This document shows positions 1-10,045 of a stretch of DNA of 64,000 nt, one piece after another. Positions within the stretch are counted from its first letter, which is position 1; each line of letters begins with the position of its first letter. Below the pieces are notes generated by a model. The model saw nothing but the letters and a program-made list of their open reading frames with translations. It was not told where the DNA came from and ran no database searches. A program made the translations under genes and the position numbers. The DNA comes from JAIOSM01 sp964593725. Its GTDB lineage: Bacteria; Desulfobacterota; Desulfobacteria; Desulfobacterales; Desulfobacteraceae. The DNA is taken from contig CAZQJS010000001.1 in assembly GCA_964593725.1 (NCBI GenBank), positions 47,223 to 111,222 on the forward strand, given 5' to 3'.

Positions 1-1569
1 ATCAAATCGCAAAAATTTAATTCCCATGTTTTTGGCAAGTTGTTTTGCAACCTCTGTTTTCCCGACTCCTGTAGGGCCAATAAAGAGAAAAGAGCCTATG
101 GGCCGTTCAGGGGAAGACAGTCCGGCCCTTGAACGTTTAATAGCAGTAGTGAGTGTTCTGATGGCATCATCCTGGCCGAATATAACGTTAAATAGTTTTT
201 TATCAAGTTTTTTAAGATTTTTTTTATCAGAAGAAGAAACATTGACAATGGGGATTTTTGCAATCTTGGATACAATATATTCAATGTCCAGGTGATTGAT
301 CTTTTTTTTATTCTTTTTCTTATTTAATCTTAAATATGCTCCTGCTTCATCCATAACATCAATGGCCTTATCAGGAAGGAATCTGTCATTAATAAACCTT
401 GCAGAAAGCTTTGAAGATGCTTCAATAGCTTCATCAGTATATTCAAGTTCATGATGTTTTTCATAATAAGGTTTAAGTCCATGTAAAATTTCAATGGACT
501 CTTCAATTGTTGGTTCACCCACATCAATTTTTTCAAATCTTCGGGAAAAAGCCCTGTCTTTTTCAAAATGATTTTTATACTCTTCATAGGTGGTGGTACC
601 AACACATTTGATTTCTCCGTTTGACAAAACAGGTTTTAAAATATTTGAAGCGTCCATTGAACCGCTGGTGGTCGCTCCTGCACCAACAACAGTGTGGATT
701 TCATCAATGATTAAAAGAGCATTGTCCCTGGCTTTAAGCTCATTGATAACATCTTTGAGCCGTTGTTCAAAGTCGCCACGATATTTTGTACCGGCAAGGA
801 GTGTCCCCATATCAAGGGAAAAAAGTTCACAATTTTCCAATAATGAAGGAACGGTTTTTTGTTGGATTTTCAAGGCAAGACCTTCTGCAATGGCGGTTTT
901 TCCAACACCTGGATCACCAACAAGGATTGGGTTGTTTTTACGTCTTCTGCAAAGAACCTGCATCACTCTGTCGGTTTCATTTGATCTGCCGATTAAAGGA
1001 TCAATTTTACCTTTTTGAGCTTTTTTAATTAAATCGGTTGTATATAACGCAAGGGGGCTTGCATTCTTTGTACGTTGTTTTTCCTTGGAAGGCTGTCTGA
1101 ATTTTTTAGGTGAATTGTTTTCCTTGGGAGAACTTTGGGCAGCTGGCTGGTTATGGGAGATATAATTTAATACATCAATCCTTTCAAGGCCTTTAGATTC
1201 AAGAAAATGGGCTGCATGGGAATCCTTTTCAAGAAAAATGGACGCAAGAATATCACCAAGGTTAACCTCACTTTTTTCGGCTGAACGAGCTTGATTAATA
1301 GCTCTTTGAATCATCCTCTGAAAACCGATTGTCTGCTGGAGCACATACTCTTCCTGTTTATCAATCTTTGTCATCTTTTCATTAAAAAATATTTCAAGAT
1401 CTGTTTTGATTTTTTCAGGTTCAACTCCGCAATTTTTAATAATTTCTGATCCAGAGTCATGGTTAAGGATAGCAAATAAAACATGTTCAACGCAAACATA
1501 TTCATGTCTTCTTTTTTTAGCTTCACGGACTGCAAATCCAAGAGCTGAACTTAATTCTTTACTTATCAT
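1..1569 (-). CDS. clpA: ClpA, ATP-dependent Clp protease ATP-binding subunit (3' end outside window)
   Basis: AAA+ unfoldase that feeds substrates to ClpP; with ClpS it degrades N-degron proteins in the cytoplasm. I translated the open frame from the ATG at 1569 to the window edge: 523 codons without a stop. It shows the N-terminal Clp repeat domain (residues 1-140), a first Walker A GDPGVGKT near 218-225, Walker B LLIIDEIH near 285, and a second Walker A GPTGVGKTE close to the edge, so roughly the C-terminal third is missing. The start is set by an adjacent GGAGTAAGAAC stretch and by its position 4 bases after the clpS stop. The short N-domain and the ClpS partner next door separate it from ClpB and ClpC. 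Confidence 0.95.
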   Translation of the reverse strand, partial: MISKELSSALGFAVREAKKRRHEYVCVEHVLFAILNHDSGSEIIKNCGVEPEKIKTDLEIFFNEKMTKIDKQEEYVLQQTIGFQRMIQRAINQARSAEKSEVNLGDILASIFLEKDSHAAHFLESKGLERIDVLNYISHNQPAAQSSPKENNSPKKFRQPSKEKQRTKNASPLALYTTDLIKKAQKGKIDPLIGRSNETDRVMQVLCRRRKNNPILVGDPGVGKTAIAEGLALKIQQKTVPSLLENCELFSLDMGTLLAGTKYRGDFEQRLKDVINELKARDNALLIIDEIHTVVGAGATTSGSMDASNILKPVLSNGEIKCVGTTTYEEYKNHFEKDRAFSRRFEKIDVGEPTIEESIEILHGLKPYYEKHHELEYTDEAIEASSKLSARFINDRFLPDKAIDVMDEAGAYLRLNKKKNKKKINHLDIEYIVSKIAKIPIVNVSSSDKKNLKKLDKKLFNVIFGQDDAIRTLTTAIKRSRAGLSSPERPIGSFLFIGPTGVGKTEVAKQLAKNMGIKFLRFD

Positions 1570-1573
1570 GTTC

Positions 1574-1888
1574 TTACTCCTTCTCCATGGTGCATTTTAA
1601 AGGAAAACCCTGTGCCTGTGCAAGAGTGTGTACAGTTTCAATTTTTGTTTCAGCAATTTCACGTGTATATATTCCACAGATTCCTTTACCGCTTCTATGT
1701 ACATTAAGCATTATTTCATTCGCTTTTTCAAGGGTTTTTCTGAAAATTTTTATGAGGATCTCAACAACAAAGTCCATGGTTGTATAATCGTCATTTAAAA
1801 TAATAACTTTATACATTGGCGGCAGTGAACTTTTTTCTCTTCTTTTGGAAGAAGATCTAATGGATATATTGGTGCCTGTTTGAGCCAT
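1574..1888 (-). CDS. clpS: ClpS, ATP-dependent Clp protease adaptor
   Basis: Adaptor that binds N-degron substrates and hands them to ClpA. The 104-residue length and the core with PPMYKVIILNDDYTTMDFVV (about residues 28-47) are diagnostic: this is the conserved N-D-D-Y/T-T-M-x-F-V signature that lines the N-degron pocket. The C-terminal half keeps the HRSGKGICG-like segment and the TREIAETK helix. It begins 2 bases after the secA stop and ends 4 bases before the clpA start, so secA-clpS-clpA look co-transcribed and translationally coupled. Confidence 0.96.
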   Translation of the reverse strand: MAQTGTNISIRSSSKRREKSSLPPMYKVIILNDDYTTMDFVVEILIKIFRKTLEKANEIMLNVHRSGKGICGIYTREIAETKIETVHTLAQAQGFPLKCTMEKE

Positions 1889-1890
1889 AA

Positions 1891-4413
1891 TTATTTACCA
1901 CAGCATTTTTTATATTTTTTACCACTTCCACAGGGGCAGGGGGCATTTCTGCCGATTTTAGCACTTTTATTTTTTATGGGCTGATTAATTGTTGATCCGT
2001 CAGAATGTGAAAAAGAAAGTTCATTCTGATCAGGTTTTTTTACATTTGACTTAAAATCACCAGAGCTGATCTGAATCTTAAAAAGAATCCGAAGTGTATC
2101 TTCTTTGATGCGGTGGATAAGATCTTCAAACATTGCAAAACCTTCCCGTTTATAAATAATAAGAGGGTCCTGCTGACCATAACTCCTTAATCCTATACCT
2201 TCTTTAAGATGATCCATGGATAGAAGATGATCTTTCCACAGTGAGTCAACAGTCTGAAGCATGATAAACCGTTCAAGCTGTCTGAACTGATCTTTTCCAA
2301 CCATCTCTTCTTTTTGAAAATATATATTTTTTGCTTTTGATATAATAAGGTCAATCAGTTCTTCCTTTTCAGACTCATCATTGAGGTCTGAATCAATATT
2401 AATTTTAAAATTAAACTGGTCAAATATACGGTCATTTAATCCTTTGATATCCCAGTCCTGGATTTTAATTTTTGCCTGTTCAAATTCAGATATAATATCA
2501 AGGGTGATCTCTTCGATCATTTCAATTATGCTGTCTTTTAAATCATAACCCAGTAATGCTTTTCTTCTTTGACTATAGATTGCATCCCTCTGCTGATTCA
2601 TAACATCATCATAATCAAGCAGATGTTTCCTGATTTCAAAGTTTTGTCCTTCGACTTTGGCCTGGGCATTCTCTATGCCTTTGCTGATCAATTTATGCTC
2701 TATGGGCTCGCCTTCGCCTATACCAATCTTATCCATGATTGCATGAATCCTGTCTCCACCAAATATCCGCATCAGATCATCTTCAAGGGAAAGATAAAAT
2801 TTTGAAGATCCCGGATCTCCCTGCCTGCCGGAACGACCTCGTAACTGATTATCAATCCTTCGGGATTCATGTCTTGAGGTTCCGAGAATATGAAGGCCGC
2901 CCAACTCTTTTACTCCTTCTCCCAGGACAATATCAGTACCCCTTCCTGCCATATTGGTCGAAATTGTTACCACACCTTTCTGACCGGCATTGGCTACAAT
3001 TTCTGCTTCTGATTTATGATGTTTGGCATTGAGTACGGAATGCTTTATACCCTTTTTTTTAAGTTTTTTACTTAAATTTTCTGATACATCAATGGAAATA
3101 GTACCAACAAGAACCGGCTGTCCGGTTTTGGATAATTTGATAATATCTTTAATTACAGCATTAAATTTTTCTTTTTTTGTTTTGTAGATAACATCCGGCA
3201 TATCATTTCTAATCATGGGAAGATTTGTGGGAATCACAATTACGTCAAGATTATATATTTTTTTAAATTCAGATGCTTCGGTTTCTGCAGTTCCGGTCAT
3301 GCCGGAAAGTTTTTCATACATTCTGAAATAGTTCTGAAATGTCACCGATGCAAGGGTCTGGTTCTCATTTTCAATTTTTACATTCTCTTTTGCTTCAAGG
3401 GCCTGGTGCAATCCTTCACTGTATCGCCGTCCTTCCATAAGTCTGCCGGTAAATTCATCAACAATAATTACCTGATTATTTTTTACAACATAATCAACAT
3501 CTTTTTTAAATAATTTATGGGCTTTGAGTGCCTGGTTAAGATGGTGTAAAGTTTCAATATTTCTAGGATCATAAAGATTTTCAACATTCAGCAGTTTTTC
3601 ACCATGGGCTATTCCTTCTTCAGTTAACATTACACTTTTAGACTCTTCATCAATTGTATAGTGCACTTCTTTTTTAAAACTTGGTAAAATTGTATCTATC
3701 TGGTGGTAAAGGCCTGTAGAGTCATCTGTCGGGCCTGATATGATCAGAGGTGTTCTTGCTTCATCTATTAAAATTGAATCTACCTCATCAACAATGGCAA
3801 AATTAAGATCACCCTGGCACAAATCTTCCTTATCAAATTTCATATTATCACGTAGATAATCGAATCCGAATTCATTGTTCGTACCATAGGTTATATCTGA
3901 GCTGTATGCATCTTTCCGTTCCTGATCATTCATATTGTGTAAGATCACACCAACGGAAAGTCCTAGAAAATTAAATAGTTTGCCCATCCATTCAGAATCT
4001 CGACTGGCAAGGTAATCATTAACAGTTATGATATGCACACCTTTACCAGTAAGAGAATTCAGGTAAGCTGCCAGGGGAGCAACAATGGTTTTACCCTCTC
4101 CTGTTTTCATCTCAGCTATTGCGCCGTTGTGAAGAACAATGCCGCCAATGAGCTGAACATCATAATGGCGCATCCCAAGGCACCTGAAAGAGGCTTCCCT
4201 TGCAAGGGCAAAAGCCTCGGGAAGAATATCTTCAAGTGTGGTTCCATCCTTAACTCTTTTTCTGAATTCTTCTGTTTTTTCAGGGAACTGAGTATCAGTT
4301 AATTTTTTCATCCGGGGTTCAAGATCATTGATGGCCTGAACAATGGGATGCATTTTTTTAATGATTCTTTCGTTGCTGGACCCGAAAAGTTTTGTAAAAA
4401 AGTCTGTAAACAT
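1891..4413 (-). CDS. secA: SecA, preprotein translocase ATPase
   Basis: Motor ATPase that drives unfolded preproteins through SecYEG at the inner membrane. The 840-residue protein is of ordinary length. Visible are Walker A MKTGEGKT near residue 105, the DEVDSILIDEARTPL segment of NBD1 near 210, the peptide-cross-linking domain, NBD2 with the GRGTDI and RGRSGRQGDPG motifs, and the C-terminal zinc tail CPCGSGKKYKKCC, which in the family binds SecB and ribosomes. Downstream clpS starts after 2 bases. A 118-base gap separates it from the upstream M23 peptidase gene. Confidence 0.98.
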   Translation of the reverse strand: MFTDFFTKLFGSSNERIIKKMHPIVQAINDLEPRMKKLTDTQFPEKTEEFRKRVKDGTTLEDILPEAFALAREASFRCLGMRHYDVQLIGGIVLHNGAIAEMKTGEGKTIVAPLAAYLNSLTGKGVHIITVNDYLASRDSEWMGKLFNFLGLSVGVILHNMNDQERKDAYSSDITYGTNNEFGFDYLRDNMKFDKEDLCQGDLNFAIVDEVDSILIDEARTPLIISGPTDDSTGLYHQIDTILPSFKKEVHYTIDEESKSVMLTEEGIAHGEKLLNVENLYDPRNIETLHHLNQALKAHKLFKKDVDYVVKNNQVIIVDEFTGRLMEGRRYSEGLHQALEAKENVKIENENQTLASVTFQNYFRMYEKLSGMTGTAETEASEFKKIYNLDVIVIPTNLPMIRNDMPDVIYKTKKEKFNAVIKDIIKLSKTGQPVLVGTISIDVSENLSKKLKKKGIKHSVLNAKHHKSEAEIVANAGQKGVVTISTNMAGRGTDIVLGEGVKELGGLHILGTSRHESRRIDNQLRGRSGRQGDPGSSKFYLSLEDDLMRIFGGDRIHAIMDKIGIGEGEPIEHKLISKGIENAQAKVEGQNFEIRKHLLDYDDVMNQQRDAIYSQRRKALLGYDLKDSIIEMIEEITLDIISEFEQAKIKIQDWDIKGLNDRIFDQFNFKINIDSDLNDESEKEELIDLIISKAKNIYFQKEEMVGKDQFRQLERFIMLQTVDSLWKDHLLSMDHLKEGIGLRSYGQQDPLIIYKREGFAMFEDLIHRIKEDTLRILFKIQISSGDFKSNVKKPDQNELSFSHSDGSTINQPIKNKSAKIGRNAPCPCGSGKKYKKCCGK

Positions 4414-4531
4414 TAAATTATCCTGTTATTTGTTTTAAACAAATTAAATATTAATTAAAATATAAACATTTTTTAAGAAATAAAAAGGAAAAATAAAAAA
4501 AAACTGGATCTTCAGATAGGATAAAAATTTT

Positions 4532-5458
4532 TCAATTAAGAATATATTTTGCTGGATTAACAGGAGTACCGTTTATTCTGACCTCATAATGAACGTGTGG
4601 GCCGGTGCTTCTGCCTGTATTTCCAAGTAAGCCCAGAACATCTCCTCGTTTAACAGTGGTCCCGGTTTTTACAAGTATTTTATTCAGGTGACCATACTTT
4701 GTTACAATCCCATGACCATGGTCAATTGTTACAAGATTGCCGATTAACAGCTTTTTACCTGCATAGGAAACCCTGCCATTAGCAGTAGCAATAATTTTTG
4801 TACCTTTTTTGTTTGCTATATCAAGGCCGGAGTGGAATTCATTAAGTCCTGTAAAAGGAGATTTTCTATATCCGAATTTAGAAGATATCCAGCCATCCAC
4901 AGGTTTTATGGATGGAGTTGATGCAAGAATATTCTTTTTCTTGTGAAGTTCTTTAATTAACTCTTCAAAATCCTGGGTCTGTTTGATTGTCGCAAGGGAT
5001 GTCTGTCTGACCTGTTCATGCATCTCACGTATCAGATTGTTATGCTTTACTTCCGGTTCCAGATTATAGTCAAGATCTGTGTTTGGGACACCACCTATAC
5101 CGATAAGGCCGCTTGAATCATCTGATTGCGCAATATCTGCAATTAGTCGGACTCTATTTTCAAATATACAGAGATTTTTCACCTGCTTTTTAAGTTCAGT
5201 AATATTTTCTGCAAAGCTCTGGATCTGTCTTCTCTGGGATTTTATCTCCTCCTGCTGTTCAGTAATTGTGTTGTTAAGGCTTTTGTTTTTAAAGGAGGTG
5301 GATTTCAGCCTGTAATAGTCAACACCAGTATAAAGTAAACCTGTGAACATGAAAAACAGAATAAGAAAAAATAAGTAAGCAATATATTGTGGAACATTAA
5401 GTTCTTTTATATCTGTTTCCGACCCGGTATGAAACCATATTTTAAAATTTTTCTTCAT
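4532..5458 (-). CDS. M23-family (LytM) metallopeptidase, membrane anchored
   Basis: Probable periplasmic peptidoglycan endopeptidase or amidase-activator-type LytM protein. Seen: one transmembrane helix at about residues 25-48, a coiled coil at about 60-105 rich in Q/K/E, then a C-terminal M23 domain (about 190-308). That domain has the zinc ligands in HSGLD (near 213) and the GPHVHYEV motif (near 290), so it looks catalytically intact, unlike degenerate EnvC/NlpD types. Length and layout match M23 proteins commonly found next to secA in Desulfobacterota. It sits between argC and secA on the same strand. Confidence 0.9.
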   Translation of the reverse strand: MKKNFKIWFHTGSETDIKELNVPQYIAYLFFLILFFMFTGLLYTGVDYYRLKSTSFKNKSLNNTITEQQEEIKSQRRQIQSFAENITELKKQVKNLCIFENRVRLIADIAQSDDSSGLIGIGGVPNTDLDYNLEPEVKHNNLIREMHEQVRQTSLATIKQTQDFEELIKELHKKKNILASTPSIKPVDGWISSKFGYRKSPFTGLNEFHSGLDIANKKGTKIIATANGRVSYAGKKLLIGNLVTIDHGHGIVTKYGHLNKILVKTGTTVKRGDVLGLLGNTGRSTGPHVHYEVRINGTPVNPAKYILN

Positions 5459-5514
5459 TACATCCTTTATTAAAGGTATATTTGGCTTGTGTCAAGGGAT
5501 AATTTAATAAAAAT

Positions 5515-6540
5515 TTAAATTTTATCCAAACCAAAATGTTCCTCAAGATTAAAAATAATATTCATATTCTGTATAGCCTGTCCTGCCGCACCTTTCAAGA
5601 GATTATCAATGGATGAAACAATTACCAGTATATTGGAATTTTCTTCCTTATAAAATCCTATGTCACAAAAATTACTGTACATAACGTTCAGTATATCAGG
5701 GATGGAGCCTTTTTGCAAAATTCTTATGAAATATTTTTTTCCATAGTAATTGTAAAATATCTCTTTTATATCATTCCTGGTTATATTTTTCTTAACATTT
5801 AAATATATTGTAGTAAGCATTCCCCGTGTGACAGGCAGCAGATGTGGTACAAAAGTTATCTTAATTTTATCTTTAGCATATTCACTTAGTTTTTCCTCCA
5901 TTTCCGGAGTATGTCTGTGGTTGCCGATCTTATAGGGTTTAAAGGATTCATTTGCTTCACAAAAATGGGTTGCAAGGGAGAGTGATCTTCCTGCACCACT
6001 TACTCCGGATTTAGAATCAGAAATTATGGAATCAGTTTTAATGACGTTTTCCTTTACAAGGGGAATCATTGGTAAAAGAAAACTTGTAGGATAACACCCG
6101 GGATTTCCAATAATTTTTGCATTTTTAATCTCAGGTCCATATATTTCGCTCAGCCCATACACACTCAGATCATTGAGCTGTTTACAGGTATGCTCCTGGT
6201 AAACTGATTCGTAGAGGCTGACATCTGAGAACCTGAAATCTGCTGAAAGATCGATAACACAAATACCGTTCCTATAAAATCCCGGCATGAACTCCATTGA
6301 AATTTTATGGGGCAGACAGAGAAAAACAATATCAACCTGTTCTGAAATTTTATCTATATCAAGTGTCTGGTATTTTTGATCAGTAATATTGTTGAATGCA
6401 GGAAAAATATCAGAGACCGCTTGTCCGTCAAATGCTCTGGATGTAACAATTGACAGGTCTGCTTCAGGATGACTTAAAACCAGCTTGATTAACTCACATC
6501 CTGTATAACCTGTCCCTCCGATAATGCCGACTCTAATCAT
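5515..6540 (-). CDS. argC: ArgC, N-acetyl-gamma-glutamyl-phosphate reductase
   Basis: NADPH-dependent reduction of N-acetyl-glutamyl-phosphate to the semialdehyde, third step of arginine synthesis. The 341-residue protein opens with the nucleotide-binding GGTGYTG (residues 8-14) and carries the catalytic Cys in GNPGCYPT (near 148), followed by SDSKSGVSGAG and the HRHTPEME histidine segment. Full length for the type-1 family. No other arg gene is in the window. It heads the minus-strand block and is divergent from the oxidoreductase at 6755. Confidence 0.97.
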   Translation of the reverse strand: MIRVGIIGGTGYTGCELIKLVLSHPEADLSIVTSRAFDGQAVSDIFPAFNNITDQKYQTLDIDKISEQVDIVFLCLPHKISMEFMPGFYRNGICVIDLSADFRFSDVSLYESVYQEHTCKQLNDLSVYGLSEIYGPEIKNAKIIGNPGCYPTSFLLPMIPLVKENVIKTDSIISDSKSGVSGAGRSLSLATHFCEANESFKPYKIGNHRHTPEMEEKLSEYAKDKIKITFVPHLLPVTRGMLTTIYLNVKKNITRNDIKEIFYNYYGKKYFIRILQKGSIPDILNVMYSNFCDIGFYKEENSNILVIVSSIDNLLKGAAGQAIQNMNIIFNLEEHFGLDKI

Positions 6541-6754
6541 GATGCATGTTCCCAGTGATAATTAGTAATGAGAAAATTACTGCCAGATTATGTAACTAAC
6601 AAATTGATTTATAATTTTCAATGATTATTTCCCTGATATCATATAAATCGGCTTATTAAATAAAACCCTTAAATATTTTATATTTTTGATTTTATTTAAG
6701 TGGACAAACCAAATCGCTTCATATATTATACTCCAAACTTTTCAGGAGGGTTTA

Positions 6755-7873
6755 ATGGGTATTAATTTTATTGATGGCAATGAAGCCTGTGCAGCAGGTG
6801 CAATAGCAGCAGGTTGTAATTTTTTTGCAGGGTATCCCATTACTCCTGCAACATCCATATACAATTATATGCTTAAAGCAATGCCCCTGATTGACGGTAT
6901 ATGCCTTCAGGGGGAAGATGAGATTGCATCCATTGGTTATTGCCTGGGTGCCTCCATGACTGGTAAAAAAGTTATGACAGCAACCTCCGGCCCTGGAATC
7001 AGTCTTTACAGTGAGAATGTCTCCTTTGCCATTGGAAGTGAAATTCCCATTGTAATAATTGATGTTCAGAGACTTGGTCCTTCCACTGGTTCAGCAACAA
7101 AAGGTGCTGACAGTGATGTTAATTTTGTACGCTATTGCAATAGCAGCGGGATTCCAGCCTATGTTCTTGCACCGTCAGATGTCAAGGACTGTTTCCTCCT
7201 CACTGCCCATGCATTTAATATTGCGGAAACATTACGCTGCCCAGTATTTATTTTATCCAATAAAGAGATCGCATTGACAAAAAAATCCATTGATTTAAAT
7301 GCATTGCAATTGCCTGAAATTAAAAACAGAACCATGTCTGATAAAAAGGATAAGTTTTTACCATTTGAAACCGATTCAGATGATAAATCCCCTGATTTTC
7401 TTCCCATTGGCTCCAAAACCTTAGTACGCCAGACTTCTTCCACACATGGTATAAACGGGTATATCACCATAGATCCAAAGGAGATTTCCAATATTAATTT
7501 AAGGCTTGAAAAAAAAATAGAAACATCCCTGGATCACTTTCTGTTTTTTGATGAATTTATACAGCCTGGAAAAGACAATTTAATAATTACCTATGGCATT
7601 TCTTCAGCTTCTGCAATTGAAGCATCCAGAATCGCTTTTAAGAAGTCATGTAATATTTCAGTTCTTATACTTAAAACCCTGTGGCCTGTCAGCGATGACC
7701 TCATTAGGAAAAAGGCAGAAAAATATCAGAACATAATTGTTCTTGAGATGAACCAGGGTCAGTATGTTAATGAGATAAGACGTGTTCTGCCCGATAAGAG
7801 CATTCAGTTTTTAGGCAAGATGAATGGGACTTTGATAAAACCCCATGAAATAATTGAGGTGATAAAACAATGA
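6755..7873 (+). CDS. 2-oxoacid:acceptor oxidoreductase, alpha subunit
   Basis: Alpha chain of a CoA-dependent 2-oxoacid:ferredoxin (or flavodoxin) oxidoreductase of the KorA/VorA type, which makes acyl-CoA from a 2-oxoacid with low-potential electrons. The start at 6755 is chosen because AGGAGGG lies at 6744-6750; an in-frame start at 6686 has no comparable site. The 373-residue product shows GYPITPATSIYNYM, GEDEIASIGYCLGASMTG and TSGPGISLYSENVSFA of the POR N-terminal domain, then a C-terminal transketolase-C-like region. The stop overlaps the next start (ATGA). The substrate (2-oxoglutarate or branched 2-oxoacid) cannot be fixed from sequence. Confidence 0.9.
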   Translation: MGINFIDGNEACAAGAIAAGCNFFAGYPITPATSIYNYMLKAMPLIDGICLQGEDEIASIGYCLGASMTGKKVMTATSGPGISLYSENVSFAIGSEIPIVIIDVQRLGPSTGSATKGADSDVNFVRYCNSSGIPAYVLAPSDVKDCFLLTAHAFNIAETLRCPVFILSNKEIALTKKSIDLNALQLPEIKNRTMSDKKDKFLPFETDSDDKSPDFLPIGSKTLVRQTSSTHGINGYITIDPKEISNINLRLEKKIETSLDHFLFFDEFIQPGKDNLIITYGISSASAIEASRIAFKKSCNISVLILKTLWPVSDDLIRKKAEKYQNIIVLEMNQGQYVNEIRRVLPDKSIQFLGKMNGTLIKPHEIIEVIKQ

Positions 7874-9219
7874 AATCTTTCATAAACAACCAGCGCCCCC
7901 TTGTTTTCTGCCCGGGATGTTCCCATGAAAAAGTTGTCCATGCCCTTGATAAAGCTCTTATAAGCATGAATATACAGGGATCTGATGTTGTGATTGTAAG
8001 TGATATCGGATGCTCCGGCCTTTTTGATACTTTCTTTAATACCCATGCATTCCATGGACTTCATGGAAGGGCATTGACCTATGCAACCGGGATTAAAATG
8101 TCCCGCCCTGACCTTAAAGTTATTGTAACCATGGGTGATGGAGGGCTTGGAATTGGAGGTGCACACTTCATTAATACTGTAAGAAAGAATATTGATCTTA
8201 CATTGCTTGTGCTTAATAATTTTAATTATGGCATGACAGGCGGCCAGGCCTCTTCAACTTCTCCAACTGATGCTATCCTGGGCTCTTCATTTTTAAATAA
8301 AATAGATAATCCAATAGATGTCTGCCTGCTTGCAAAGGGAGCAGGCGGACAGTATGTAAAAAGAGCATCCAGCTATCAGAATGACCTTGCTGAACAATTG
8401 GAAGAAGCCATTGAGTTTAAGGGTTTTTCCCTGGTTGATATCATGGGTATATGTACAGGAAGATATACAAAATCCAATAAAATTTCACCTAAAGATATTA
8501 ATTCAATGATTGATAAAATGGTTGGAGATGAAATCACCGGATCCAATGGAAGTATAAATTCCCCTGGAGAATATACTGAAAAATATTTCAAAGAATCAAG
8601 GCTGTTGAAAAGGAATAGTGCTACACATCAAGCTCCTTCAGACTTTTCATCTATTCTTGACTTAAAAACATTGGAAAAAGGATCTGAAAAGCTTTTTTCA
8701 GGAAGAAAAGAGATAATTATTCTTGGAGGTGCAGGACAGAGGGTTATAACCGCAGGTGAACTTTTAGCTCTGGCAGGCATTGAGTCAGGTCTTGATGTAG
8801 CTCAGAAAAGTGACTATCCCATCACAGTTTTAAGGGGCCATTCAATTACTGAAATTATATTGCAGGACAGTGAAATAAACTACTGTGGCATTGAAGAGCC
8901 TGATATTATAATTGCCATTTCCCAGGCAGGAATTCAGAGAAGATCTGATCTGTTTAAAAACTTAAGTGACAATACCCTGGTGATCAAAGCAAGGGATATT
9001 GAAATCAAGGGGATAAATTCTACCAGTAAAAGAGTTGTTGATATTGATTTTAAAAATCTTAAGATTAAATCATCTGACAGAGCACTTGCTGCATTGGCTT
9101 ACCTTGCCGCCATGGAAGATATTATAGATTTGAATATGCTTAAAAATGCAGTTGAACTGCAGTTTAAGGGTAAACAAAAAATAATTGATTCTTCAATGGC
9201 AGTTATTGACAAGGTCTGA
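7870..9219 (+). CDS. 2-oxoacid:acceptor oxidoreductase, fused beta (TPP) and gamma chains
   Basis: Residues 1-220 are the thiamine-diphosphate-binding beta chain: FCPGCSHE near residue 14 and the GDGGLGIGG...NNFNYGMTGGQ TPP/Mg motif near 90-125. Residues 270-440 are a gamma domain (IIILGGAGQRVITAGELLA, then AISQAG), normally a separate chain or fused to alpha. The start overlaps the stop of the alpha gene by 4 bases, so the two form one operon and one enzyme. No ferredoxin-like delta subunit is adjacent. The beta-gamma order of fusion is the odd point. It converges on the ABC transporter ATPase gene 14 bases downstream. Confidence 0.9.
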   Translation: MKSFINNQRPLVFCPGCSHEKVVHALDKALISMNIQGSDVVIVSDIGCSGLFDTFFNTHAFHGLHGRALTYATGIKMSRPDLKVIVTMGDGGLGIGGAHFINTVRKNIDLTLLVLNNFNYGMTGGQASSTSPTDAILGSSFLNKIDNPIDVCLLAKGAGGQYVKRASSYQNDLAEQLEEAIEFKGFSLVDIMGICTGRYTKSNKISPKDINSMIDKMVGDEITGSNGSINSPGEYTEKYFKESRLLKRNSATHQAPSDFSSILDLKTLEKGSEKLFSGRKEIIILGGAGQRVITAGELLALAGIESGLDVAQKSDYPITVLRGHSITEIILQDSEINYCGIEEPDIIIAISQAGIQRRSDLFKNLSDNTLVIKARDIEIKGINSTSKRVVDIDFKNLKIKSSDRALAALAYLAAMEDIIDLNMLKNAVELQFKGKQKIIDSSMAVIDKV

Positions 9220-9232
9220 TCAGAAGGCCTGG

Positions 9233-10006
9233 TCAGTATAGAATCTGGCTTAAGAAGAGTTTTGTTCTTTCATTCCTGGGGTTGTTAAAGAACTCCTCTG
9301 GTTCATTTTCTTCGATTATACGCCCCTCATCCATGAACAACACCCTGTGGGCAACACTTTTTGCAAAGCCCATTTCATGGGTTACAACAATCATTGTCAT
9401 GCCGTCTTTGGCAAGGCTGATCATTACATCAAGAACCTCTTTTACCATTTCCGGGTCAAGGGCAGATGTGGGTTCATCAAACAGCATGATATTGGGCTTC
9501 ATGCACAGGCTCCTTGCTATTGCAACCCTCTGCTGTTGTCCGCCGGACAATTGTCCAGGAAATTTTTCAGCCTGCTCTGCAATCTGAACCTTGGCAAGGT
9601 AGTGCATGGCAGTTGCTTCGGCCTCCTTTTTAGGGGTTTTTCGTACCCATATCGGTCCTATGGTGAGATTTTCAAGGATTGTAAGATGGGGAAACAGATT
9701 AAAATGCTGAAAGACCATTCCAACCTCAGACCTCACCTTTTCAATATTTTTAAGGTCCTTTGTAAGTTCAATTCCATCAACAACTATTTTACCTTTCTGA
9801 TGTTCCTCAAGCCTGTTAATACATCGTATCAGAGTTGATTTGCCGGAACCTGAGGGGCCGCACACAACAATACGTTCACTCTTTTTCACATTGAGGTTTA
9901 TATTGTTTAAAACATGGAAATCCCCATACCATTTATGCATATTGATAATTTTAATAACAGTGGTTTTTTTTGAAATATCTAGTTTGCTATTTTTTTCCTG
10001 GCTCAT
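9233..10006 (-). CDS. aapP: Polar amino acid ABC transporter ATP-binding protein (AapP/GlnQ type)
   Basis: ATPase of a PAAT-family importer. Walker A GPSGSGKST near residue 50, Q-loop FQHFNLFPH near 100, signature LSGGQQQR near 154, Walker B IMLFDEPTSALDPE near 174 and a switch His in VVTHEMGFA are all intact. 257 residues is the normal length. It is the last gene of a four-gene minus-strand operon with two permeases and a binding protein; the neighbours make the general L-amino acid (Aap/Bzt) type more likely than a glutamine-only GlnHPQ system. Confidence 0.94.
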   Translation of the reverse strand: MSQEKNSKLDISKKTTVIKIINMHKWYGDFHVLNNINLNVKKSERIVVCGPSGSGKSTLIRCINRLEEHQKGKIVVDGIELTKDLKNIEKVRSEVGMVFQHFNLFPHLTILENLTIGPIWVRKTPKKEAEATAMHYLAKVQIAEQAEKFPGQLSGGQQQRVAIARSLCMKPNIMLFDEPTSALDPEMVKEVLDVMISLAKDGMTMIVVTHEMGFAKSVAHRVLFMDEGRIIEENEPEEFFNNPRNERTKLFLSQILY

Positions 10007-10045
10007 AAATAATCACTCTTTTAAAAGATAGTTAATAATATAAAT

